Origin: an uncultured beta proteobacterium
GTDB taxonomy: Bacteria; Pseudomonadota; Gammaproteobacteria; Burkholderiales; Burkholderiaceae_C
Reading direction: 5' to 3'
Assembly: GCA_903873485.1 (NCBI GenBank)
Contig: CAIQOO010000101.1
Coordinates: forward strand, 19,492-83,491
DNA: 64,000 nt
The translations under genes and the position numbers were made by a program. This document shows positions 36,007 through 45,300 of this stretch, piece after piece. The stretch's first letter is position 1. Every line of letters begins with the position of its first letter. Below the pieces are notes generated by a model that was not told where the DNA came from, ran no database searches, and saw only the letters and a list, made by a program, of their open reading frames with translations.

Positions 36007-36027
36007 CATGGCGGCTTTAACGCCATG
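36007..36027. promoter_or_regulatory. inverted repeat upstream of the OGT-like fusion gene
   Basis: CATGGCG-GCTTTAA-CGCCATG, a perfect 7-base inverted repeat with a 7-base spacer, 30 bases before the start codon at 36058. It could be an operator or an mRNA hairpin near the ribosome binding site. Confidence 0.35.
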
Positions 36028-36057
36028 CGATTCAACGCAAATTAGAGGCAAGCCAGA

Positions 36058-39000
36058 ATGGCGATCACAGACACTCTGATCCAGGCTATTGAATGGCAAA
36101 CCCAGGGCAATCTTGATGCTGCCGTAGCGGCCTTCAACGAAGTGCTGGCACTTGATCCGAATAGCCCTCACGCACTCTATTCACTGGGCTTGATCGCAAT
36201 GAACGCTGGCGAGTTGACCAACGCCTTGCAGTTGTGCGACCGTGGCATCAACGCTGCGCCAACATTTACCCAGCTTCATTACCTGCGTGCGGCCGTATTG
36301 CAGGCGATGGGGAACAAGGATGCCGCACTGGTCAGTTACGATGCCGCCTTGCAACTTGAGCCTGATCATGTCGAGGTGCTGCTTAACAGTGGTGCCATGC
36401 TGCGCACCATGTTCAGGCACAAGGAAGCCCTGGAGCGGTTCAACAAAATCCTCACCGCCAATCCCAACCACGAGGCCGCTTTGGCCAATTGCGGCATCAT
36501 GCTGACGGAGTTCAAGCAAAGTGAGCCAGCCATTGCCATGTTTGAGCGTCTGATCAAGATCAACCCGGATTTCGACTACGCCCAAGGCTTGCTGTTTTAT
36601 GAGCGCTTGCATATCTGCGACTGGACTGACTTTGAGAAACACAGAACCCAGATTGTGGATGACGTGCGTGCAGGCAAACGCGCCTGCAAGTCGCTGGCTT
36701 TTATGTCGGCATCCGACAATGCCAGTGACCACCTGATAGCGGCAAAGACATTTGCCAGCGCGTACTGCCCCAAAAAAGCACAGTCTTTTTGGCAAGGTGA
36801 ACGCTACCGTCATAAGAAAATTCGCCTGGCCTATGTCTCTCCCGATTTTCGTGAGCACCCGGTGGGCCACCTGATGGCAGGGGTTTTTGAACTGCACGAC
36901 AAAACCCGCTTTGAAACCATCGCCATTTCGATTGGCATAGATGATGGCAGTCGCCTGCGTGCCCGCATGCTCAAAGCGTTTGATAAATTCATTGATGCCC
37001 GCGAGATGACATCAGAGCAAATCGCACGGATGATGCGCGACATGGAAATTGACATTGCCGTGGACTTGGGTGGCTTTACCTCGGACACGCGCACCGACAT
37101 TTTTGCCTATCGTCCCGCCCCGGTGCAAGTTAATTACCTTGGCTACCCCGGCACGATGGGTACTGATTATTATGATTACATCTTGGCTGACCGGCATGTT
37201 ATTCCACCCGAGCATCAGCATTTTTATACTGAAAAAGTGGCTTACTTGCCTGATACCTATTTGCCCACCGACAACAGCGTCAATATTTCAGAGCGAACTC
37301 CAACACGCGCCGAATGTGGACTGCCTGAAACTGGGTTTGTATTTTGTTCATTTAGCCTGGATTACAAAATATCGCCGCCGGTGTTCGATGTCTGGATGCG
37401 GTTGTTAGTACAAGTGCCTGGCAGTGTATTGTGGCTCATGTCACGGGGCCAAACTCCCCAGAGAAACCTAAGAAGAGAAGCTGAAATAAGAGGGGTTGAT
37501 CCTCTTCGATTGGTGTTTGCAGGTCGTGTGCCGTTGGTTGAAGATCATCTGGCGAGATACCGGCAAGCAGATATCTTCTTGGATACCCATCCCTACAATG
37601 CACATTCTACCGCAAGCGACGCGTTGATGGCGGGATTACCCGTGCTAACCTATATGGGAAGTAGCTTTCCATCGCGCGTGGCCGGGAGTTTACTACACTC
37701 CATTGGAATCCCTGAGTTAATTACATACTCGTTGGCCGACTACGAGGCTTTTGCACTTAAATTGGCATTAGATAAAAATGTATTGAAATCAACAAAAGAA
37801 AGAATATTAATCAACAGTTCAGTCAACCAGCTATTCAACACAAGACTTCATTATCAGAACCTTGAAAAAGTATATTTATCATTCCATCAGGAAAAGTTGC
37901 AAGCTGAATCGATTTTTGGGGAATTTTCTCCCTTTAGGCAGACAAATGCGCCGGACATTCAAGAAGAAATTGCCGACTCAAGCGTCTGTGATCACTATAA
38001 GATAGTTATAGACTGTGTCTTCTTTCAGAATTACCAGACAGGAATTGCAAGAGTTTGGAGGTCGCTACTAAAAGAGTGGTCTGACAATGATTTTTCGAAA
38101 CATATAGTTATTCTTAGTCGCGAAAATACAGCTCCTATATTTAATGGGTTTCGGTATATCAATGTTCCGTTGCACAATTATGATGATATGGAGTCTGACC
38201 GCATAATTATCCAGCAGATATGCGATGCAGAACGTGCATCACTTTTCATCTCAACTTATTATTCTATGCCAGTTTCAACACCAAGTTTGATGATGGTACA
38301 TGACATGATTCCGGAGGTGCTAGGTTGGGACACGGCTAATACACCAATGTGGCATGAAAAGCATAGGGCTATTCTGAATGCGCATCGTTTCTTTGCAGTT
38401 TCCCAGAATTCTGCAAATGATTTGCGACGCTTTTTCCCATCTATTGCGGCCGACCGCATAACCGTTACGCATAATGGTGTCGATCTTCACCGGTCTGGAA
38501 AACAAATCGTCAACCGTTTTTTAAAGGATATCGGCATTGATCGCCCGTATTTCCTTTTGGTTGGTGGACGCAGCAGTTACAAAAATGCGACTCTTTTCTT
38601 TTCTGCATTTGAACAATTCGGTGAACGTCGCAAGGATTTTTCAATTCTATGTACGGGGCCGCAAGAAGAACTTGAGGCAGAGTTCCGCTCGCGCGTAGGC
38701 GATGCAAAAGTTTACTTACTTAACCTTTCTGAGGATGACCTCCAGTCTGCTTACAGTGGTGCGATTGCTCTCATTTACCCTTCTCTTTACGAAGGATTTG
38801 GCATGCCAGTTATTGAAGCTATGGCCTGCCACTGTCCGGTCATCGCTTGTCCGAACAGTTCCATTCCCGAGATTGCCGGCGACGCTGCGATATTTGTTGG
38901 CGGACAGGATGTGGCAGGGATGTTGGAGGCACTTCAACAGGTTCGGAAACCACAGGTTAGGAGGCATCTGACCAAGAAAGGTGCACTCCAAGCAAAGAGA

Positions 39001-39465
39001 TTTTCATGGAAGAAAATGGCAAAAGATATTAGCACTGAAATTGGATCTGTGGTGCTCGCTTTGGCTCATACGACACCAACAGAAACACCATTGGTCCGGA
39101 ATGCGCGAAATAAAGTGGACGTGCAGGATATCAACTTTGCAGTTGAATTGTTGCAGTCCGGTAAGAGCATCCTAGCCAACGACGCGGCAATTAAGATTTT
39201 GGAAACTGAGCCAGAGAATGCTGTCGCCCTCCACATGTTGGGCTTACTGGCCTATCAAAAGGGCGACTTCAGCGAGGCAATTCGATTAATTGGTACTAGC
39301 CTGATGTTCTCAGATAGTGTGCCAGAAGCGTACATTAATCTTGGCTGCGCATATGCCTCTGTCGGGAATCACGAAGCTGCAATTGACAGTTTTTCCAGCG
39401 CTCTACGTCTGAGTCCTGAGCTTGAAATCGCTCGCCGCAACTTGGAAATTCTTCGAAGCACTTAG
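36058..39465 (+). CDS. TPR-GT41 (OGT/SPINDLY-like)-GT4-TPR fusion glycosyltransferase
   Basis: 1135 residues. Residues 1-180: about four TPR units. About 255-605: a GT41 catalytic region with LAYVSPDFREHPVGHLM (catalytic His area), SFSLDYKISPPVFDVWMRLL (nucleotide-site Lys) and LDTHPYNAHSTASDALMAGLPVLT. About 645-1000: a second glycosyltransferase of GT4 type with LVGGRSSYKNATLFF and YPSLYEGFGMPVIEAMACHCPVIA. About 1020-1135: more TPR units. GT41 enzymes modify Ser/Thr of proteins; with fliE next door, flagellin is a likely acceptor (inference). Composition shifts from GC-rich to AT-rich near 37.1-37.5 kb, inside the GT41 domain. Confidence 0.88.
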   Translation: MAITDTLIQAIEWQTQGNLDAAVAAFNEVLALDPNSPHALYSLGLIAMNAGELTNALQLCDRGINAAPTFTQLHYLRAAVLQAMGNKDAALVSYDAALQLEPDHVEVLLNSGAMLRTMFRHKEALERFNKILTANPNHEAALANCGIMLTEFKQSEPAIAMFERLIKINPDFDYAQGLLFYERLHICDWTDFEKHRTQIVDDVRAGKRACKSLAFMSASDNASDHLIAAKTFASAYCPKKAQSFWQGERYRHKKIRLAYVSPDFREHPVGHLMAGVFELHDKTRFETIAISIGIDDGSRLRARMLKAFDKFIDAREMTSEQIARMMRDMEIDIAVDLGGFTSDTRTDIFAYRPAPVQVNYLGYPGTMGTDYYDYILADRHVIPPEHQHFYTEKVAYLPDTYLPTDNSVNISERTPTRAECGLPETGFVFCSFSLDYKISPPVFDVWMRLLVQVPGSVLWLMSRGQTPQRNLRREAEIRGVDPLRLVFAGRVPLVEDHLARYRQADIFLDTHPYNAHSTASDALMAGLPVLTYMGSSFPSRVAGSLLHSIGIPELITYSLADYEAFALKLALDKNVLKSTKERILINSSVNQLFNTRLHYQNLEKVYLSFHQEKLQAESIFGEFSPFRQTNAPDIQEEIADSSVCDHYKIVIDCVFFQNYQTGIARVWRSLLKEWSDNDFSKHIVILSRENTAPIFNGFRYINVPLHNYDDMESDRIIIQQICDAERASLFISTYYSMPVSTPSLMMVHDMIPEVLGWDTANTPMWHEKHRAILNAHRFFAVSQNSANDLRRFFPSIAADRITVTHNGVDLHRSGKQIVNRFLKDIGIDRPYFLLVGGRSSYKNATLFFSAFEQFGERRKDFSILCTGPQEELEAEFRSRVGDAKVYLLNLSEDDLQSAYSGAIALIYPSLYEGFGMPVIEAMACHCPVIACPNSSIPEIAGDAAIFVGGQDVAGMLEALQQVRKPQVRRHLTKKGALQAKRFSWKKMAKDISTEIGSVVLALAHTTPTETPLVRNARNKVDVQDINFAVELLQSGKSILANDAAIKILETEPENAVALHMLGLLAYQKGDFSEAIRLIGTSLMFSDSVPEAYINLGCAYASVGNHEAAIDSFSSALRLSPELEIARRNLEILRST

Positions 39466-39497
39466 GAAACTTACAGCAGGTTTTTTTTTGGACCCCT

Positions 39498-40529
39498 ATG
39501 AAAGTCGGATTTTTCATCCCAAACATGATTCCTAGTCACAACGTGAGTTGTCTTATGCAAGGCTTTCATGCCTTGGGTTGGGATGTTTATACGAATGGCC
39601 ATATACATAATGGACTATATTCCAGGGGTATTTCTACGCCTTATGCCATTGCAAAATCAGGTTACTTGAATCTAGTGGGCAATAATGAACTATTGCATGA
39701 TATTCTCGTAGTGGATGTTTCACATGGATATGGCGATAATCTCCAAACACTATCCAAAATTGCAGAATCTAGACCAGTAGTCGTTGTGAATATGGAAGAT
39801 ACAACCAATTTTTGGGATGCACCTGAATGTTTCATTGCGTTTACGGCCCACTTCAATCGCCTTGCAACCCGAGAGGGACGAATATTTCCACTCGGTATTG
39901 GTCTTTCCGACGACATCATTGAGTTGGCAAATGCTCAGTATCTTGGTAATAAGCGTAATGTTATTGTCAGAAATTTTAATGCAACGTTTTCTCAGTCTGT
40001 CCGAAATGCACTTGATTTGGTGCTTGTGGAGGGGTTAGAGAAATATTTCGAGGTTGATCGGCGCAATAGTACCCCTGAACAATACCTTCAGCAACTCAGC
40101 TCAGTAAATGCGGTTTGTGCCTATGGCGGCGAGTTTATTCCAGATTATTGGGGGTTCGAGTATCTTAGAGCAGAGTGGGAAAAACAAGGTCAGTTTACAT
40201 ACAAGTTTAAGTACATGGGGGCAACTCCGGTTGTACTACGCTGGGATAGCTGGCGCTATTTTGAGAGTGCTGTTATGGCGTGCGCGCCAATTCAACTCGA
40301 TTTTGATAAGTATGGATTTGTCTTACCTGTTAATCCTGAACCCTGGGTGCACTACATTCCTGTTGATTTGAGTTATGCTAGTAACATTCCGCATGATCTT
40401 TCGGATAGGGTTAGCGATGATCCTGAATATCTTACAAAAATTGGCAGAAATGCAAGACAATGGGTACTAGAAAACTATTCTCCTTCCGCTCAAGCTAAAT
40501 ATGTACTATCAGTTATTGACTCATTATGA
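39498..40529 (+). CDS. glycosyltransferase-like protein (CgeB/GT-B type)
   Basis: 343 residues. The start KVGFFIPNMIPSHNVSCLMQGF and the C-terminal part (YFESAVMACAPIQLDF ... LTKIGRNARQWVLENYSPSAQA) look like a GT-B glycosyltransferase of the CgeB type, in which the last segment is a strong signature. No signal peptide. It follows the OGT-like fusion after 32 bases and probably shares its transcript. Donor and acceptor cannot be predicted. AT-rich. Confidence 0.6.
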   Translation: MKVGFFIPNMIPSHNVSCLMQGFHALGWDVYTNGHIHNGLYSRGISTPYAIAKSGYLNLVGNNELLHDILVVDVSHGYGDNLQTLSKIAESRPVVVVNMEDTTNFWDAPECFIAFTAHFNRLATREGRIFPLGIGLSDDIIELANAQYLGNKRNVIVRNFNATFSQSVRNALDLVLVEGLEKYFEVDRRNSTPEQYLQQLSSVNAVCAYGGEFIPDYWGFEYLRAEWEKQGQFTYKFKYMGATPVVLRWDSWRYFESAVMACAPIQLDFDKYGFVLPVNPEPWVHYIPVDLSYASNIPHDLSDRVSDDPEYLTKIGRNARQWVLENYSPSAQAKYVLSVIDSL

Positions 40530-40576
40530 TTGGAACTTTGATGCAAGCATGCGCTCGCTCACTTAAACTAATTTAG

Positions 40577-40694
40577 AACAAGAAGTTTAATATTTCATTA
40601 AGCCGGTGATAATAAGTTAGACACCTACTTCTGTTGCGTAGATGGCTGATTTGTAAGGAAACACAAACACCGGAAACGTATCTAACTTCTTGTT
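40577..40694. repeat. MITE-like element with terminal inverted repeats
   Basis: Ends AACAAGAAGTTTAATA (40577-40592) and TATCTAACTTCTTGTT (40679-40694) are inverted copies with 14 of 16 positions matching. The interior of about 86 bases has no gene. The right end (GGAAACGTATCTAAC and 30 bases before it) recurs in diverged form at 63726-63772. This suggests the remains of a small non-autonomous transposable element. Confidence 0.5.
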
Positions 40695-40727
40695 ACCCGC
40701 TTACCTCACACCTTTATGGAGAATTTC

Positions 40728-42311
40728 ATGAATAATTTGGTACATTTATCGAGGTTGCAAAATCTATCCGGAAAGAGAGTAACTTTGGTCATTCCTCCAT
40801 CGCCCTTCCTGTTGGACGAACGTGTTTTTGTCAGTCTAGGTGTACTACGGGTTGCAGCTTCCCTTGAAAGTTGCGGAGTACATGTAGGTGTGATCGATTT
40901 GTCTGGGGTAGGAAATTTTCTAGAAGTGCTACGGGCTCATCTCACCTCCAGTAACATTGAGTGGATTGGAATAACCTGTACAACGCCACAGCTTCCTTCA
41001 GCGGTAAAACTGGCAGCGCTGATTCGGGAAATTGCGCCAGAGTTACGCGTAGTTTTAGGAGGGCCTCACGTGACACTCACCTATTCTGCACTAAAAGTTG
41101 AGAACAAACTTGGCATTTCCGACGGACGTGGTGCGATAGCAGCAAGGGTTCTTGAATCCTACTTTGATGTCCTGGTATCGGGAGATGGCGAATTCGCGGT
41201 GTTCGAGTTGTTCAAGAAGACTTGTCCAAAAGTTGTGGATGGCGACGACAACAGGGGGCCGCTGTTCATGTCCAATGCTGAGTATGAAGCTTCACCAATG
41301 CCCGCGCGCCATTTGATTGATCTGAGCAGCTACCATTACGCAATAGAAGGTTTTCCAGCGACCAGTTTGATTGCGCAGTTGGGGTGTCCATTCCACTGTG
41401 GATTTTGCGGAGGGCGAAACTCCAAGAGTCTTCGTTTAATTCGGAATAGAAGCACAGTATCCATTGTTGATGAAGTTAGGCTATTGCATCTAACGTATGG
41501 TTACACTGGCTTTATGTTCTACGACGACGAACTTAACGTGAGCAAGTCCTTCGTGCAACTTCTCAATTCCCTAAGTGCCTTGCAGCACGAATTAGGCGTA
41601 GAGTTTCAGCTCCGAGGTTTCGTGAAGGCAGAGTTGTTTACTGACGAGCAAGCAGAGGCAATGGCCCGAGCAGGATTCCGATGGATATTATGTGGATTTG
41701 AGGGTGCCAATCCACGAATTCTTGAGAATATCGATAAATTGGCCACTGTGGAGGATAACTCACGTGTCGTCGAACTTTCACATAAACATGGTCTGAAGGT
41801 AAAGGCACTGATGTCCGTTGGACATCCTGGCGAAAGCGAAAGGTCAATACTCGATATCAGAGATTGGTTAATAACCATGAAAGTTGAAGATTTTGACTGC
41901 ACAGTCATCACTACTTATCCAGGCACACCATATTACGACTTGGCGGTAAGAAATCCTGCTCAACCGGGTGTCTGGACCTATACACACAAGAGGACCGGTG
42001 ACCGATTGCACGCATACGAACTTGATTATACGGTTACTCCAGACTACTATAAAGGAGACCCCAACGGGGGTTATAAATCATATGTTTTTACTGATCATCT
42101 ATCTGCAGGCAATATAGTTTCTTTGCGGGATGACGTTGAGCAGCAAGTCAGGAAGGCATTAAACATTCCTTTCAATCCTGGAAAAGCTGCGATTCGTTAT
42201 GAACATTCGATGGGGCAGGGGTTACCTGAGCATATCTATCGCGAAACTTCACTATTGCGGCATAGTGCCGGTGTTGCAGCTTCAAACGCTGCTCCTACAA
42301 AAGATGTGTGA
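40728..42311 (+). CDS. B12-binding-domain radical SAM enzyme (first of two)
   Basis: 527 residues. ATG 40728 has GGAG 8 bases upstream, better than ATG 40716. The N-terminal cobalamin-binding-like region ends in VVLGGPHVTLT; the radical SAM core has CPFHCGFC (Cys220, 224, 227) for the 4Fe-4S cluster. The C-terminal part begins near DRLHAYELDYTV. Members often methylate unactivated carbon or phosphorus, or rearrange substrates; the substrate here is unknown. The context suggests sugar or lipid modification for the glycan. Confidence 0.8.
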   Translation: MNNLVHLSRLQNLSGKRVTLVIPPSPFLLDERVFVSLGVLRVAASLESCGVHVGVIDLSGVGNFLEVLRAHLTSSNIEWIGITCTTPQLPSAVKLAALIREIAPELRVVLGGPHVTLTYSALKVENKLGISDGRGAIAARVLESYFDVLVSGDGEFAVFELFKKTCPKVVDGDDNRGPLFMSNAEYEASPMPARHLIDLSSYHYAIEGFPATSLIAQLGCPFHCGFCGGRNSKSLRLIRNRSTVSIVDEVRLLHLTYGYTGFMFYDDELNVSKSFVQLLNSLSALQHELGVEFQLRGFVKAELFTDEQAEAMARAGFRWILCGFEGANPRILENIDKLATVEDNSRVVELSHKHGLKVKALMSVGHPGESERSILDIRDWLITMKVEDFDCTVITTYPGTPYYDLAVRNPAQPGVWTYTHKRTGDRLHAYELDYTVTPDYYKGDPNGGYKSYVFTDHLSAGNIVSLRDDVEQQVRKALNIPFNPGKAAIRYEHSMGQGLPEHIYRETSLLRHSAGVAASNAAPTKDV

Positions 42312-43423
42312 CTATGATTGACTTGAATAGCCAGAGCATTACCGCTCTTTTTAATCACATGTTCAATGAGGGTTTCGTAAACCGACTGGCTCACGATACG
42401 ATTAGTTTTTTTCAAGACCCTGCTTTCTTCAGTCTTGCATTGGCAAAGCAGCGACGACTTAGAAAGTTGGCGTTGACTTTTTCTCGTCCGGGCAAGAGAT
42501 GCGTTTTTGTTAGTCATACGCTTCGTAACTTAACGTTAGATACTGATTTGTATGATGTATGTTATTTACCAAAGGGTTATTTTAGCGATCTTACTGATCT
42601 GGATGTTATGAAGCGCGCTGCATACATCGAGTGTGGCATCGTCATCATCAACAATAATGATTCTCATGAAAAAGGCAATGCCAATGGTTACGTTCAGGTT
42701 TTCAACCAGTCTCCCAATACACTGTTTGTAGTCTGGGACTTCGACAATCACCATTGGCTATCGTTGAGTCCAGCACTCGCTGCACATAGCGATGTTTATG
42801 TACCAGCTCACATGGACAATCACTACCTGCTCTCCAAGTACAACAGTGCTGTCACCGATCCGGTAGCCGCCGGAGTCATTCAATGGACAAGTAGTTTTCT
42901 GGCCACCAACGTGGGAGAGATACTTCACAGTACCAGGGTTTCGACATCATTGGGGATGCATATTCCTTATTCCGCATTTTCTTACCGAAGTCAGGTTATC
43001 GTTACATTAAGTCAAAAAATTCCGTCCATAGGATTTAGCTCACATGATTTCCACGAGCGAAGCGATCGCGATCGATTTCAGGAATGGCACGGATTTAAGT
43101 CCCATTGGATTGTTCCAGTGTTAAATGATATACCAATTCGTATTTTTGATGCTCTCGTTACGGGTGGCATCCCAATCGTCCCCGAATCACTGCGTTTTAT
43201 ACATCCTATCAGTGCGATACCGCGAGAACATATTATATTTTATGATGCCGATGATATTATGGATCCTGAACGTCTTATAATAATTGCAAATAAAATGTTT
43301 GACGTTGGTGGCCCAGGTAACATCGTTCAACGGCATCGGTTCGCACTGGATCACCATCACGGCGATCAAAGCTTTCGTAAAATAATGTCGTATGTTAACG
43401 AGAAAATAGAAAATATATGTTAA
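42308..43423 (+). CDS. putative glycosyltransferase-like protein, unrecognised family
   Basis: About 371 residues; start GTG 42308 (overlapping the upstream stop by 4 bases) or ATG 42314. I do not recognise a specific family. The C-terminal segment FDALVTGGIPIVPESL followed by FYDADDI resembles the donor-binding end of GT-B/exostosin-like transferases, where a conserved acidic residue sits near the nucleotide sugar. The middle has HDFHERSDRDRFQEWHG. It overlaps the next gene by 7 bases, so it is part of a tight operon. Confidence 0.5.
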   Translation: MTMIDLNSQSITALFNHMFNEGFVNRLAHDTISFFQDPAFFSLALAKQRRLRKLALTFSRPGKRCVFVSHTLRNLTLDTDLYDVCYLPKGYFSDLTDLDVMKRAAYIECGIVIINNNDSHEKGNANGYVQVFNQSPNTLFVVWDFDNHHWLSLSPALAAHSDVYVPAHMDNHYLLSKYNSAVTDPVAAGVIQWTSSFLATNVGEILHSTRVSTSLGMHIPYSAFSYRSQVIVTLSQKIPSIGFSSHDFHERSDRDRFQEWHGFKSHWIVPVLNDIPIRIFDALVTGGIPIVPESLRFIHPISAIPREHIIFYDADDIMDPERLIIIANKMFDVGGPGNIVQRHRFALDHHHGDQSFRKIMSYVNEKIENIC

Positions 43424-44088
43424 ATCAAATCATTCCCCCAGAAATAAAAAACGACATGTTTTACTCAGCCTTGAAGATGATGGCCAGCAATCCTCATGTC
43501 AAGACAATCTTGGAAATCGGTTCTTCCAGTGGCCAAGGTAGCACTGAAGCGTTTGTCGAAGCAATTCGCGTGCGTCAAGACAAGCAGAGTGTTCGTCTAT
43601 TTTGCATGGAAGTCAGCAAGGAGAGATTTGCAAATCTTGCCAAAGCATACGCCAACGATACTTTCGTCAAATGCTACAATATGTCTTCAGTGGCGTTGAA
43701 CGAGTTTCCTCGGAGGGAAGAGGTGGTCAATTTCTATAACACCACACATACTATTTTAAATGCCTACCAACTCGATCAAATCCTCGGATGGTTGCAGGCG
43801 GATATTAACTATGTCGTATCTTCTGGTCTACACTTTAATGGCATTCATCGAATAAAGCAAGAAAATCAAATCGACATATTCGATTTAGTGCTGATTGATG
43901 GCTCAGAATTTACTGGAGAGCGTGAATACTACGCGGTAGCTGGCTCTCGCATAATCGCTTTGGATGACATCAATGCGCACAAGTGCTTTAATGTCTATCA
44001 TATGTTAAAAAATCATGCTTCCTATCGGTTGGTAATTGAAAACTTTGAACTGCGACACGGCTTCGCAGTGTTCGAAAGACGGTTTTGA
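43417..44088 (+). CDS. class I SAM-dependent methyltransferase-like protein
   Basis: 223 residues. LEIGSSSGQGSTEAFVEAI is a SAM-binding motif I variant; CMEVSKERF fits the acidic end of the second strand; DLVLIDGSEFTGEREYY fits motif II. The substrate is unknown; probably a sugar O-methyltransferase acting on the island's glycan. AT-rich, overlapping the preceding gene. Confidence 0.6.
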   Translation: MLNQIIPPEIKNDMFYSALKMMASNPHVKTILEIGSSSGQGSTEAFVEAIRVRQDKQSVRLFCMEVSKERFANLAKAYANDTFVKCYNMSSVALNEFPRREEVVNFYNTTHTILNAYQLDQILGWLQADINYVVSSGLHFNGIHRIKQENQIDIFDLVLIDGSEFTGEREYYAVAGSRIIALDDINAHKCFNVYHMLKNHASYRLVIENFELRHGFAVFERRF

Positions 44089-44144
44089 GTTTGAGCAAAA
44101 GAATGCACCAATGCAATGCAAGTCTATTCTAAAACGGAAGCAAC

Positions 44145-45083
44145 ATGAATCAGGTATTGGTAACAGGTGGAGCCGGATTTTTGGGTAGTCATCTCTGTGA
44201 TAGACTGGTTAAAGCTGGTACCGATGTTATATGTTTAGATAATTTTTTTACTGGCTCCAAGTCAAACATTAGGCATTTGCTTTCAAATAACAACTTTGAA
44301 TTAATTCGTCATGATGTGACAGTACCGATATATCTGGAAGTTGATAGGATATTTAATCTGGCATGCCCCGCTAGCCCTGTGCACTATCAGCACGACCCTG
44401 TTCAGACTACCAAAACTAGTGTTCACGGTGCTATTAATATGTTGGGTTTGGCGAAACGTTTGAAGGCAAGAATACTACAAGCATCGACAAGCGAAGTGTA
44501 CGGCGATCCAGTGGTGCATCCCCAAGTTGAATCATACTGGGGTGCTGTAAATCCCATTGGCATTCGCTCCTGCTATGACGAAGGTAAAAGATGTGCAGAA
44601 ACACTTTTTTTTGATTATAGGCGGCAATATGGGTTGGAAATAAAAGTAATTAGGATATTCAACACTTATGGACCAAGAATGCATCCTAAGGATGGTCGGG
44701 TTGTCAGTAACTTTATTGTGCAGGCACTAAAAGGTGAATCAATAACACTCTATGGCATGGGCTCTCAGACCCGTAGCTTCTGCTATGTTGACGACCTGAT
44801 TGATGGCATGCTCATGATGATGGATTCGCAAGCTGATTTCACAGGTCCTGTGAATCTTGGAAATCCCAGCGAGTTTAGCATGCTGGAACTTGCAGAAAAG
44901 GTCTTGTCGATCACTGGATCAAATTCGAAACTGATCTTTCTTCCACTGCCTGAAGACGACCCAAAACAGCGCCAACCAGATATCCAACTTGCTAAGAAAA
45001 AGCTTGATTGGGAACCTTCAATATGTCTTGATGATGGTTTGAGGGAGACGGTCTTGTATTTTCAAAAGATTCTTGCCCTTTAA
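44145..45083 (+). CDS. UDP-glucuronate decarboxylase (UDP-xylose synthase)-like SDR
   Basis: 312 residues, extended SDR. NAD-binding [31 protein letters not shown] and [13 protein letters not shown] (catalytic Tyr and Lys) are hallmark UXS segments; [20 protein letters not shown] matches too. The reaction is UDP-glucuronate to UDP-xylose and CO2, so xylose or a derived pentose is a likely component of the glycan. The precursor dehydrogenase (Ugd) is not in this window. Last gene of the first plus-strand block; tandem repeats follow. Confidence 0.88.
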   Translation: MNQVLVTGGAGFLGSHLCDRLVKAGTDVICLDNFFTGSKSNIRHLLSNNNFELIRHDVTVPIYLEVDRIFNLACPASPVHYQHDPVQTTKTSVHGAINMLGLAKRLKARILQASTSEVYGDPVVHPQVESYWGAVNPIGIRSCYDEGKRCAETLFFDYRRQYGLEIKVIRIFNTYGPRMHPKDGRVVSNFIVQALKGESITLYGMGSQTRSFCYVDDLIDGMLMMMDSQADFTGPVNLGNPSEFSMLELAEKVLSITGSNSKLIFLPLPEDDPKQRQPDIQLAKKKLDWEPSICLDDGLRETVLYFQKILAL

Positions 45084-45104
45084 AATATAACAGCGTTGTT
45101 CTAA

Positions 45105-45134
45105 GTAACACCTTGTTTAAAAACAATGGGTTAC
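45105..45134. terminator. possible imperfect hairpin after the UXS-like gene
   Basis: GTAACACCTTGTT and AACAATGGGTTAC pair at 11 of 13 positions. No T tract follows, so the terminator call is weak. Confidence 0.3.
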
Positions 45135-45161
45135 GGTCGGCATATTTGGTGAACTCAGTCA

Positions 45162-45233
45162 AAATCATCTAAATCATCTAAATCATCTAAATCATCTAAA
45201 TCATCTAAATCATCTAAATCATCTAAATCATCT
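45162..45233. repeat. perfect 9-bp tandem repeat, 8 copies
   Basis: Eight identical units of AAATCATCT lie between the convergent genes at 45083 and 45301. There is no gene in the 217-base gap. The unit is a multiple of three but not inside a supported frame. Perfect identity implies recent expansion or contraction. Confidence 0.95.
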
Positions 45234-45300
45234 AAAAGGCGGAGTTATAAAGTTGCGATCCCTGTGACTTCAAAGAGAACTACAGCGGGAACTCCTGCTT

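Noticed and set aside
45162-45233. Tandem repeats as a CRISPR array
   Set aside because: Units are 9 bases with no spacers and no cas genes are present.
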